Assembly: GCA_963971305.1 (NCBI GenBank) | Contig: OZ020308.1 | Coordinates: forward strand, 35,245,275 to 35,309,274 | Length of the DNA: 64,000 bases | DNA from: Arcuatula senhousia | Taxonomy: Eukaryota > Mollusca > Bivalvia > Mytilida > Mytilidae | Reading direction: 5' to 3' | In this document: piece after piece, positions 53,993 to 64,000 of the stretch | How positions within the stretch are numbered: the first letter of the stretch is position 1 | How the letters are laid out: every line of letters starts with the position of its first letter | The notes under the pieces: generated by a model | What the model saw: only the letters and a program-made list of their open reading frames with translations | Databases searched by the model: none | Told to the model about the DNA's origin: nothing | Position numbers and translations under genes: made by a program

Positions 53993-54385
53993 TTGCCTTT
54001 TCATACTTATGTCATTTTTTAGCATTACAGCGGTCAAGTGTGTCGGTTTTGTGTGATGATGCATCATCAAATCAAGTGTTTGACGTGTTGTGTCGGATTT
54101 AAAATCGACATACTTGATTTTTTTACATCAGTCGATGGATGCTTCTTAGCTAGCTGTCAGTAACTTCGAGTGTTCTCAAGAGAGTATCTTTACGTCCCGT
54201 TAATTACCTGTTGTCCTTTTGTCTCAGATACTCTCTTGTTGAATTGAACTTCTATCGATTTGATTTTTACTGTGTGTTAATTTGTGCTTTGTTATTAATT
54301 ATCATTAGGGGGAAGGTTGGCGCCAAAAAACTAGTTTAACCCCGCCACATTTTAATGTGCCTGTACTAAGCCAGGAATCTTTATC
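53993..54385 (+). repeat. 3' untranslated region of the RT family
   Basis: Ends with gggggaaggttggcgcc, gtttaaccccgccacatttt and tgcctgtactaagccaggaa. The last blocks match the inverted repeat R copies at 23.8-24.2 kb, linking repeat R to this retroelement. Confidence 0.6.
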
Positions 54386-55154
54386 AAAGCTTATGTTTGT
54401 ATTTAGTCGAATTTTTGTTAATTGTTTTTTGTCAAGAAGAGGGTCTTTCAATGCACTTTGGGATTGGGCTTGAATCATATGTATTTTATTTTCAATCCAG
54501 GGGCCAATTGAAAAACAGCGAGCAGCGACCGCTGGTCACATTGAAGGCCGCCGGCCGTTTTCCATTGTGGATATTTAAAATATACGTTTATAATGTAGGT
54601 TGTGTCGCGTACACTTATTCCACATCTCATTTTCTTCTACTTCAGATGGTGTAATCATCTGGTGCCCATTTCATGTTTCACAGTTGGTGTTCTTCATGAT
54701 GACAAGAAAGTGGCAGTTTCCTTTCCAAGAAACTATCAGGAAACGCAACAATTGGCCAATGTGTGACTGAAAAAATAAAGTTTAATAATGCCTTTCTAAT
54801 ATCTTAATCGAACTTTCTATAACAAAATTACTAATACAAAAACTCGTAAACAAATATGTATGTACTGTTTGTAAAGCCTTACAAATAGAAGTTCAAGAAT
54901 GGAAATAAAAGTAATAACAAAATTCTATAACTGAGATGATTTTATTCAAAGATCCAGAAAAAAAGTAAATGCCAAAGAAACATAATGTCCTTTCTCTCAA
55001 CAGTTCGGAGAGACGGACAAATGCACAAAGGGGACACTGACCTAAACATTATATGCCCCTTACTTTTATAGATGCACCATAATAATATAAAACAAACTAG
55101 AAGTTTGAACAAGATTTATAGAATGATCCTCCATATATACATATATCATTTTTT
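54386..55154. other. no secure feature
   Basis: cacttattccacatctca (54612) also occurs at 41950 and inverted at 63611, marking another unclassified repeat. No gene. Confidence 0.45.
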
Positions 55155-55528
55155 GTCCCCTGTCGCAACGTGACAGAGGGACCTAGCAATGGACTTGGTC
55201 CATCCGTGCGTTCATCTGTCAATTGATTCAATTGTCAGAATTCCTGACGATGAGCAAAACATTCACCCCCATATAAAAGTAATGGCCCGTAATTGTCAAG
55301 ATTTGGGCTATTGCCTTGCAGATAAAACCTACAAAAGATTAAGAAAAGTTTGTGTCTGCTTGATGTTTGGATTTGTGTGCTCTACAAAAATCTTTGTTAT
55401 ACATGTATGGTGGAAATTGTGTGGTGATCCTTAATTGGAGTTTTTCACCTCAGATACCCCAAATTATTTTCATTCCATCAGTCATTGAAGTCTGGTGAGC
55501 CATTCAGGTCCCTGGGAGCCGTTAGTTA
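55155..55528 (+). repeat. repeat V, family Y relative
   Basis: Head hairpin gtcccctgtc/gacagagggac (55155-55182), cgtgcgttcatctgtc, one core, and a tail ggtgagccattcaggtccct gggagcc close to the Y tail. Confidence 0.6.
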
Positions 55529-55669
55529 CTCTTTCTATTGCTTTTTCATAAAATTAAAAAGTTCCCGCCTCACGACTTTTTTAATTGTTTACAATGTAAA
55601 AAGTTGCCTCATCTACATTTTTAATACAAATGGAAAATACTTCCCTTCCACATCTGTTGTTTGAAATTA

Positions 55670-55785
55670 AATTTACAACAAATTTCCATTCAATAAATTT
55701 TGCTATGCCTGGCGCACATTTCGTCTTATCAAGATTCACCAGAGGCGCTCTACAAAAAGTTGAAATTGCGAAACAATTGAAACTG
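55670..55785 (-). repeat. hammerhead-bearing repeat, diverged
   Basis: Minus-strand leader tttttgtagagcgcct and trailer gcaaaatttattg surround a mutated core at 55742-55704. Confidence 0.6.
55704..55742 (-). ncRNA. hammerhead-like core, copy 5, probably inactive
   Basis: CTGGTGA replaces CTGATGA, changing a conserved core base. Stem III is ATGT/GCAT, pairing preserved by a C-G to T-A exchange relative to ACGC/GCGT. Confidence 0.5.
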
Positions 55786-56126
55786 CCCAATGGCACTTTA
55801 GCAGAAATAAAGATTTGGAACATGAATAAACCCTTGCCCGAGTTTACGTCTACTGTGATAATAAAAAACATTGAAGTGATGGGTGTAAAGATGTTGATCA
55901 ATGCATCAACACCATTAACAGAGATAATGAAAATTTTCGAACTCGTATGATTAAGACGGATGTCATTTTACTTTATACATGTATTTAGGGAAAACATTTC
56001 ACTCTACAGATTTATCAAAATCTTTATTAAACATGGTTACTTTCCAAATCGGTTAAATTTTTGCACGTAAAGAGACATGAGATGCAAGATGTATGGCGCT
56101 TTAAAACGACAATTGTTACTCTTTTT

Positions 56127-59100
56127 AGCTCACCTGACCCGAAGGGTCATGTGAGCTATTGTCATCACTTGGCGTCCGTCGTCCGTAAACTTTTTAAAAC
56201 GTTAACTCTTCTGACACCATAAGTCCAATTGAAACCAAACTTGGTATGGTTGTTCATTAGCATTCGGTGCTTAGAACTGATGTGGGGATTTTTGATTCGT
56301 CGTAAAACATGGCCGCCGTGGCTAAAAATAGAACATAGGGGTAAAATGCAGTTTTTTGCAAATAACTCAAAAACGGCTACAGATATCAAAATTCTGGCAT
56401 TGGGTAAAAGTGATCAGCACCTCAAGATCTACATACCCTGAAATTTTGAAGAAAATCCAACAACCCATGTAGGAGTTATTGCCCTTTTTGTGGATTTTTT
56501 TGCAAATTTTGCACCTGTTTAGCTCAACATCTTGAAAACTATACAAGATATTTGAGAAATTTAAATTGCATATTGTTAAGCACATCAAGATCTACAAAAT
56601 ATGTAATAGGGTCAACGTTGTAGAACCTTTCCTTTTAGGAGTTATTGCCATTAGAACGTCAAAATTGAGCATTTTATCAGCATTTCCTCATTTCATTGAA
56701 AACGTTAACTCCTCTGACAGTTCAAGTCCAATTGGAACCAAACTTGGTATAGTTGTTTATTAGCATTAGGTGTATAGAACTGATGTGGGGATTTTTGATT
56801 GGTCGTAAAATATGGCCGCTGTGGCTAAAAAATAGAACATAGGGGTAAATGGTAGTTTTTTGCAAACAACTCAAAAACGGCTACAGATATCAAAATTCTG
56901 GCATTGGATAAAAGTGATCAGCACCTAAAGATCTACCAGCTCTGAAATTTTGAAGAAAATTAAACGACCCATGTAGGAGTTATTGCCCTTTTTAGATCAC
57001 CTGACCCGAAGGGTCATGTGAGCTATTGTCATCACTTGGCGTCCGTCGTCCGTCCGTCGTCCGTCGTCTGTCGTCCGTCGTCCGTAAACTTTTTAAAACG
57101 TTAACTCCTCTGACACCATAAGTCCAATTGCAACCAAACTTGGTATGGTTGTTCATTAGCATTCGGTGCTTAGAACTGATGTGGGGATTTTTGATTCGTC
57201 GTAAAACATGGCCGCCATGGCTAAAAATAGAACATAGGGGTAAAATGCAGTTTTTTGCAAATAACTCAAAAACGGCTACAGATATCAAAATTCTGGCTTA
57301 GGGTGAAAGTGATCAGCACCTCAAGATCTACCTACCCTGAAATTTTGAAGAAAATCCAAAAACCCATGTAGGAGTTATTGCCCTTTTTGTGGATTTTTTG
57401 CAAATTTTGCACCTGTTTAGCTCAATATCTTGAAAACTATACTAGATATTTGAGAAATTTAAATTGCATATTGTTAAGCACATCAAGATCTACAAAATAT
57501 GTAACAGGGTCAACATTGTAGGACCTTTCCTTTTAGGAGTTATTGCCCTTAGAACGTCAAAATTTAGCATTTTAACAGCATTTCCTCATTACATTGAAAA
57601 CGTTAACTCCTCTGACACTTTAAGTCCAAATGGAACCAAACTTGGTATAGTTGTTTATTAGCATTAGCTGTATAGAACTGATGTGGGGATTTTTGATTGG
57701 TTGTAAAACATGGCCGCTGTGGCTAAAAATAGAACATAGAGGTAAATGGCAGTTTTTTGCAAATAACTCTAAAACGGTGACAGATTTCAAAATTTTGATT
57801 GGGAACAAAAGTGATCAGCACCTCAAGATCTACCAGCTCTGAAATTTTGAAGAAAATCCAACAACCCATGTAGTAGTTATTGCCCTTTTTGTGGATTTTT
57901 GCCAATTTTGCACCTGTTTAGCTCAATATCTTGAAACTATTCTAGATATTTGAGAAATTTAAATTGCATATTGTTAAGCACATCAAGATCTACAAAATAT
58001 GTAAAAGGGTCAACGTTGTAGGACCTTTCCTTTTAGGAGTTATTGCCCTTAGAACGTAAAAATTTAGCATTTTAACAGCATTTCCTCATTACATTAAAAA
58101 ACGTTAACTCCTCTGACACTTTAAGTCCAAATGGAACCAAACTTGGTATAGTTGTTTATTAGCATTAAGTGTATAAAACAGAGGTGGGGATTTTTGATTG
58201 GTCGTAAAACATGGCTGCTGTGGCATAAAATAGAACATAGGGGTAAATGGCAGTTTTTTTTGCAAATAACTCTAAAACAGTGACAGATTTCAAAATTTTG
58301 ATTGGAAACAAAAGTGATCAGCACCTCAAGATCTACCAGCTCTGAAATTTTGAAGAAAATCCAACAACCCATGTAGGAGTTATTGCCCTTTTTGTGGATT
58401 TTTTGCAAATTTTGCACCTGTTAAGCTCAATATCTTGAAAACTATACAAGATATTTGAGAAATTTAAATTGCATATTGTTAAGCGCATCAAGATCTACAA
58501 AATTTGTATCAGGGTCAAAGTTGTAGGACCTTTCCTTTGAGGAGTTATTGCCCTTGGAACGTCAAAATTGAGCATTTTAACTGCATTTCCTCATTTCATT
58601 GAAAATGTTAACTCCTCTGACACTTTAAGAACAAATGGAACCAAACTTGGTATTATTGTTTATTATTATTAGGTGTATAGAACTGTTGTGGGGATTTTTG
58701 ATTGGTTGTAAAATATGGCCGCTGTGGCTAAAAATAGAACATTAGGTTAAACTGCATTTTTTCGCAAATAACTCAAAAAGGGTGACAGATTTTTAGATTT
58801 TTATTGAGAACAAAAGTGATCAGCACCTTTAGATCCACCATATTGTCAGATGACCCCCTTATTAATCTTATGACCCTTTCAACGTTAAATCGATTTTGCC
58901 TTATAACCTTTACTTCAGGCACATATGTCAGGTGAGCGATTCAGGCTCCTGGGAGCCTCTTGTTAGCTCACCTTGCCGAAGGCAATGTGAGCTTTTGCCA
59001 TCACTTGGCGTCCGTCGTCCGTCGTCCGTTGTTCAACTTTTCAAAAATCTTCTTCTCTGAAACCGCTTGGCCAAATGTAATGAAACTTAGTAGGGTTGTT

Positions 59101-62100
59101 CTGTAGTATGTCCTCTACAAAACTATCGTTCGAAATTTTGATTCGACAAAAAACATGGCCGCCATGGCTAAAAATAGAACATTGGGGTAAATTGCAGTTT
59201 TTTGCAAATTACTCAAAAACCGTAACAGATATCAAAATTCTGGCAAAGGGTAAAAGTGATCAGCACCTCAAGATCTACCTGCCCAGAAATTTTCAAGAAG
59301 ATCAAACAGCCGATGTTGGAGTTATTGCCCTTTTTAGCTCACCTGACCCGAAGGGTCAAGTGAGCTATTGTCATCACTTGGCGTCCGTCGTCCGTCCGTA
59401 AACTTTTTAAAACGTTAACTCCTCTGACACCATATGTCCAATTGAAACCAAACTTGGTATGGTTGTTCATTAGCATTCGGTGCTTAGAACTGATGTGGGG
59501 ATTTTTGATTCGTCGTAAAACATGGCCGCCGTGGCTAAAAATAGAACATAGGGGTAAAATGCAGTTTTTTGCAAATAACTCAAAAACGGCTACAGATATC
59601 AAAATTCTGGCATTGGGTAAAGGTGATCAGCACCTCAAGATCTACATACCCTGAAATTTTGAAGAAAATCCAACAACCCATGTAGGAGTTATTGCCCTTT
59701 TTGTGGATTTTTTTGCAAATTTTGCACCTGTTTAGCTCAACATCTTGAAAACTATACAAGATATTTGAGAAATTTAAATTGCATATTGTTAAGCACATCA
59801 AGATCTACAAAATATGTAATAGGGTCAACGTTGTAGAACCTTTCCTTTTAGGAGTTATTGCCATTAGAACGTCAAAATTGAGCATTTTATCAGCATTTCC
59901 TCATTACATTGAAAACGTTAACTCCTCTGACAGTTCAAGTCCAATTGGAACCAAACTTGGTATAGTTGTTTATTAGCATTAGGTGTATAGAACTGATGTG
60001 GGGATTTTTGATTGGTCGTAAAATATGGCCGCTGTGGCTAAAAAATAGAACATAGGGGTAAATGGCAGTTTTTTTGCAAACAATTTAAAAACGGCTACAG
60101 ATATCAAAATTCTGGCATTGGATAAAAGTGATCAGCACCTAAAGATCTACCAGCTCTGAAATTTTGAAGAAAATTAAACGACCCATGTAGGAGTTATTGC
60201 CCTTTTTAGCTCACCTTGCCGAAGGCAATGTGAGCTTTTGCCATCACTTGGCGTCTGTCGTCCGTCGTCCGTTGTTCAACTTTTCAAAAATCTTCTTCTC
60301 TGAAACCGCTTGGCCAAATGTAATGAAACTTAGTAGGGTTGTTCTGTAGTATGTCCTCTACAAAACTATCGTTCGAAATTTTGATTCGACAAAAAACATG
60401 GCCGCCATGGCTAAAAATAGAACATTGGGGTAAATTGCAGTTTTTTGCAAATTACTCAAAAACCGTAACAGATATCAAAATTCTGGCAAAGGGTAAAAGT
60501 GATCAGCACCTCAAGATCTACCTGCCCAGAAATTTTCAAGAAGATCAAACAGCCGATGTTGGAGTTATTGCCCTTTTTAGCTCACCTGACCCGAAGGGTC
60601 AAGTGAGCTATTGTCATCACTTGGCGTCCGTCGTCTGTCCGTAAACTTTTTAAAACGTTAACTCCTCTGACACCATATGTCCAATTGCAACCAAACTTGG
60701 TATGGTTGTTCATTAGCATTCGGTGCTTAGAACTGATGTGGGGATTTTTGATTCGTCGTAAAACATGACCGCCACGGCTAAAAATAAAACATAGGGGTAA
60801 AATGCAGTTTTTAGCTCACCTGACCCGAAGGGTCATGTGAGCTATTGTCATCACTTGGCGTCCGTCGTCCGTAAACTTTTTAAAACGTTAACTCCTCTGA
60901 CACCATAAGTCCAATTGCAACCAAACTTGGTATGGTTGTTCAGTAGCATTCGGTGCATAAAACTGATGTGGGGATTTTTGATTCGTCGTAAAACATGGCC
61001 GCCATGGCTAAAAATAGAACATAGGGGTAAAATGCAGTTTTTTGCAAATAACTCAAAAATGGCTACAGATATCAAAATTCTGGCAAGGGTAAAAGTGATC
61101 AGCACTTCAAGATCTACCTACCCTGAAATTTTGAAGCTGTTTAGCTCAATATCTTGAAAACTATACTAGATATTTGAGAAAGGTAAATTGCATATTGTTA
61201 AGCACATCAAGATCTACAAAATATGTAACAGGTTCAACGTTGTAGGACCTTTCCTTATAGGAGTTATTGCCCTTAGAACGTCAAAATTTAGCATTTTAAC
61301 AGCATTTCCTCATTACATTGAAAACGTTAACTCCTCTGACACTTTAAGTCCAAATAGAACCAAACTTGGTATAGTTGTTTATTAGCATTAGGTGTATAGA
61401 ACTGATGTGGGGATTTTTGATTGGTCGTAAAACATGGCCGCTGTGGCTAGAAATAGAACATAGGGGTAAATGGCAGTTTTTTGCAAATAACTCTAAAACG
61501 GTGACAGATTTCAAAATTTTGATTGGGAACAAAAGTGATCAGCACCTCAAGATCTACCAGCTCTGAAATTTTGAAGAAAATCCAACAACCCATGTAGGAG
61601 TTATTGCCCTTTTTGTGGATTTTTTGCAAATTTTGTACCTGTTTAGCTCAATATCTTGAAAACTATACAAGATATTTGAGAAATTTAATTGCATATTGTT
61701 AAACGCATCAAGATCTACAAAATTTGTAACAGGGTCAACGTTGTAGGACCTTTCCTTTGAGGAGTTATTGCCCTTGGAACTTCAAAATTGAGCTTTTAAA
61801 AAGCCTTTCCTCATTACATTGAAAACGCTAACTCCTCTGACACTTAAAGTCAAATTGGAAACCAAACTTTGTATTGTTGTTTATTAGCATAAGGTGTATA
61901 GAATTGATGTGGGCATTTTTGATTGGTTGTAAAGCATGGCCGCTGTGGCTAAAAATAGAACATTAGGTTAAACTGCATTTTTTTGCTATTAACTCAAAAA
62001 GGGTGACAGATTTTTAGATTTTGATTGAGAACAAAAGTGATCAGCACCTTAAGATCCACCATATTGTCAGATGACCCCCTTATCAAACTTATTACCCTTT

Positions 62101-63534
62101 CAACGTCAAATAGATTTTGCCTAAAAACCTTTACTTCAGGCTCATATATCAGGTGAGCGATTCAGGCTCCTGGGAGCCTCTTGTTCTGGATTTTTTTTCA
62201 AAAAAATTACTTATTTAGCCCTATATCTTGAAAACTATACAAGATATTTCAAAAATTTAAATTGCATATGACTAAGCACATCAAGATCTACAAAGGTAAC
62301 AGAGTCAAAGATGTAGGATCGTTCCTTTAGGAGTTATACCCCTTGGATTGTAAATGTAAACATTGACCATTTTCACAGTTTTTTGTTCAACTTTTCAAAA
62401 ATCTTCTCTGAAACTGCTTAGTCAAATGAAATGAAACATGGTAGGGTTGTTCAGTAGCATGTGGTCTACAAAATTATCGTTCGAAATTTCAATTCGACAA
62501 AAAACATGGCCGCTATGGCTAAAAATAGAACATAAGGGTAAGTTGCAGTTTTTTGCAAATTACTCAAAAATGGTAACAGATATTAAAATTCTATTTAGAT
62601 AATAATGATCAGCACATAAAGATCTACCTGCCCTGAAGTTTTGAAGAAGATCTTACAATAGTTGTAGGAGTAATTTCCCTTTTTCTTGTTTTTTTCGTCT
62701 TCAAATTTTGCTCTTTTAAGACTTATATCTTGAAAACAATACAAGATATTTGAAAAATTTAAATTGCATATGGTTAAGCACATAAAGATCTAAAAATTAT
62801 GTAATGGGGTCAAAGTTGTAAGTCCTTTCTTGATAGGAGTTGTTTCCCTTAGAACACTAAAATTGATAATTCCACAGAGTAGCAGTCCTTTGATAAAATA
62901 TCAAGCATATAAGTATCATTGAATACAAGGTGAGCGATTCAGGCTCCTGGGAGCCTCTAGTTAGGTATTTTTGGCAAATTTTGCACCTGTTTAGCTCAAT
63001 ATCTTGACAACTTCACGAGATATTCGAGAAATTTAAATTGCATATTGTTAAGCACATCAAGATCTACAAAATATGTAATAGGTTTAACGTTGTAGGACCT
63101 TTCCTTTGAGGAGTTATTGCCCTTAGAACGTCAAAATTGAGCTTTTAAAAAGCATTTCCTCATTATATTGAAAATGTTAACTCCTCTGACACTTAAAGTC
63201 AAATTGGAACCAAACTTTGTATTGTTGTTTATTAGCATTAGGTGTATAGAACTGATGTGGGGATATTTGATTGGTTGTAAAACATGGCCGCTGTGGCTAA
63301 GAAATAGAACATTGGGTTAAATTGCATTTTTTTGCTAATAACTCAAAAAGGGTGACAGATTTTTGAATTTTAATTGAGATAAAAGTCATCAGCACCTTGA
63401 GATCCACCATATTGTCAGATGACTCCCTTATTAAACTTATGACCCTTTCAATGTCAAATAGATTTTGCCTAATAGCCTTTACTTCAGGCACATATGTCAG
63501 GTGAGCGATTCAGGCTCCTGGGAGCCTCTTGTTT
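56127..63534 (+). mobile_element. nested stack of family Y long-core elements
   Basis: Seven heads (agctcacctgacccgaaggg or agctcaccttgccgaaggca) begin at about 56127, 56994, 58965, 59336, 60208, 60579 and 60813, nearly all directly after ttttt. Four tails (aggtgagcgattcaggctcc) end at about 58963, 62186, 62963 and 63534. Between them lie cores of about 505 bp with taactcctctgacac, catggccgc.gtggctaaaa and gatcagcacctcaagatcta. After each of the last tails the interrupted outer core resumes. All small frames here are translations of cores. Confidence 0.85.
58965..60810 (+). repeat. 1,243-bp higher-order duplication
   Basis: 58965-59567 and 60208-60810 align at a fixed offset of 1,243 bp with very few differences and share both heads. 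The second copy is cut by a new head at 60813. In addition 56127-56993 and 59336-60207 are near-identical. Confidence 0.85.
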
Positions 63535-64000
63535 CATCATATGAAAATATCGAAAATACAACTTTAATGAAATAGTATAAGATGTCAAACAATAGCCTCA
63601 AAGAGACGTCAGTTAAAAGATCACGAGACGTGGAATAAGTGTACAAGACACAACCTACCAAATAAACGACAATTTAAAAAAATCCAGTGTCGCTTTGACA
63701 CGATTCCTTGTATAATAAAATGTGTTAATTTAAAGTTTGCTTTTTATTTGCAGGCGGATACTGCAGCAGAACTCGTTTCTTTCAACAACACACCAGTCCA
63801 GTCTGTTTGTTTTTAAAAGTAATACTTAAGTCTAGATTAAATTAAAAATAGTCACTGAATTCATAGTGACCCGTGTTAGTCATAGTATAAAACAAGTCGG
63901 CGAGGAGAGGAGCACAAAACATAGTTTAAGCCAAAGACATTTGTATTGGTAATAGTTTTTTTTATACATCAGGTTAACACAAATATTTCCATTGATAAAT
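63535..64000. other. no feature seen
   Basis: AT-rich flank after the last Y tail; a ccacgtctc-type segment matches the unclassified repeat at 54.6 kb in reverse. Confidence 0.45.

Noticed and set aside
55630..55950. A 106-codon ORF covering the fifth hammerhead copy
   Set aside because: It runs through the ribozyme repeat and has no recognisable domain; the antisense frame is equally long.
56229..61566. Repeated ORFs of 60-101 codons (for example ...KTWPPWLKIEHRGK...)
   Set aside because: They are translations of the noncoding family Y core in several frames and both strands, repeating with the core period.

Overview
The window looks like nuclear DNA from a bivalve mollusc, most likely a marine mussel (Mytilus or a relative). 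This is inferred from style rather than a host marker gene: AT-rich background, bivalve-type SINEs with tetranucleotide tails, hammerhead-bearing repeats of the kind known from mussels, large tandem-core repeats with GTCCGTCGTC heads, and invertebrate LINE, DIRS, Ngaro-like and Mutator remnants. I see no intact, confidently identifiable host gene. Almost all of the 64 kb is transposable elements, their fragments and nested combinations.

Layout. 0.5-4.5 kb: a tRNA-Ser-like SINE, a retrozyme-like pair of hammerhead cores, a fold-back MITE, and a LINE 3' end between two inverted hairpin repeats. 4.57-10.14 kb: a structurally complete DIRS-type tyrosine-recombinase (YR) retrotransposon (Gag; RT-RNase H-methyltransferase; YR) with inverted ends and an internal complementary region. 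Its pol frame is broken only by a 498-bp SINE insertion just after the YIDD active site, and its gag/pol junction carries a textbook-looking -1 frameshift signal. 10.68-14.38 kb (minus strand): a second YR-type element with the other architecture, split direct repeats (A1-gag-B1A2-B2). It keeps a Gag-like ORF, but I find no RT or YR. 15.6-24.9 kb: SINE insertions (families A and B), a tandem-core element, coding remnants and a minisatellite. 25.0-32.6 kb: tandem-core elements (family Y). 35.1-37.7 kb: a CR1-like LINE split by a chimeric SINE. 37.8-40.5 kb: a three-level nest of tandem-core elements. 42-55 kb: SINEs, a MITE, two RT remnants of uncertain (possibly Penelope-like) lineage and a decayed Mutator-like transposase. 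56.1-63.5 kb: a stack of nested family-Y copies with a recent 1.24-kb duplication.

How the parts relate. The SINEs carry clear 9-14 bp target duplications and give relative ages: they cut the DIRS pol, CR1, family Q, U, R and Y copies. Family Y copies insert into T-runs, often inside older Y copies. Two differently organised YR retroelements lie about 550 bp apart, and each preserves the sequence signature of its own circular-junction replication model.
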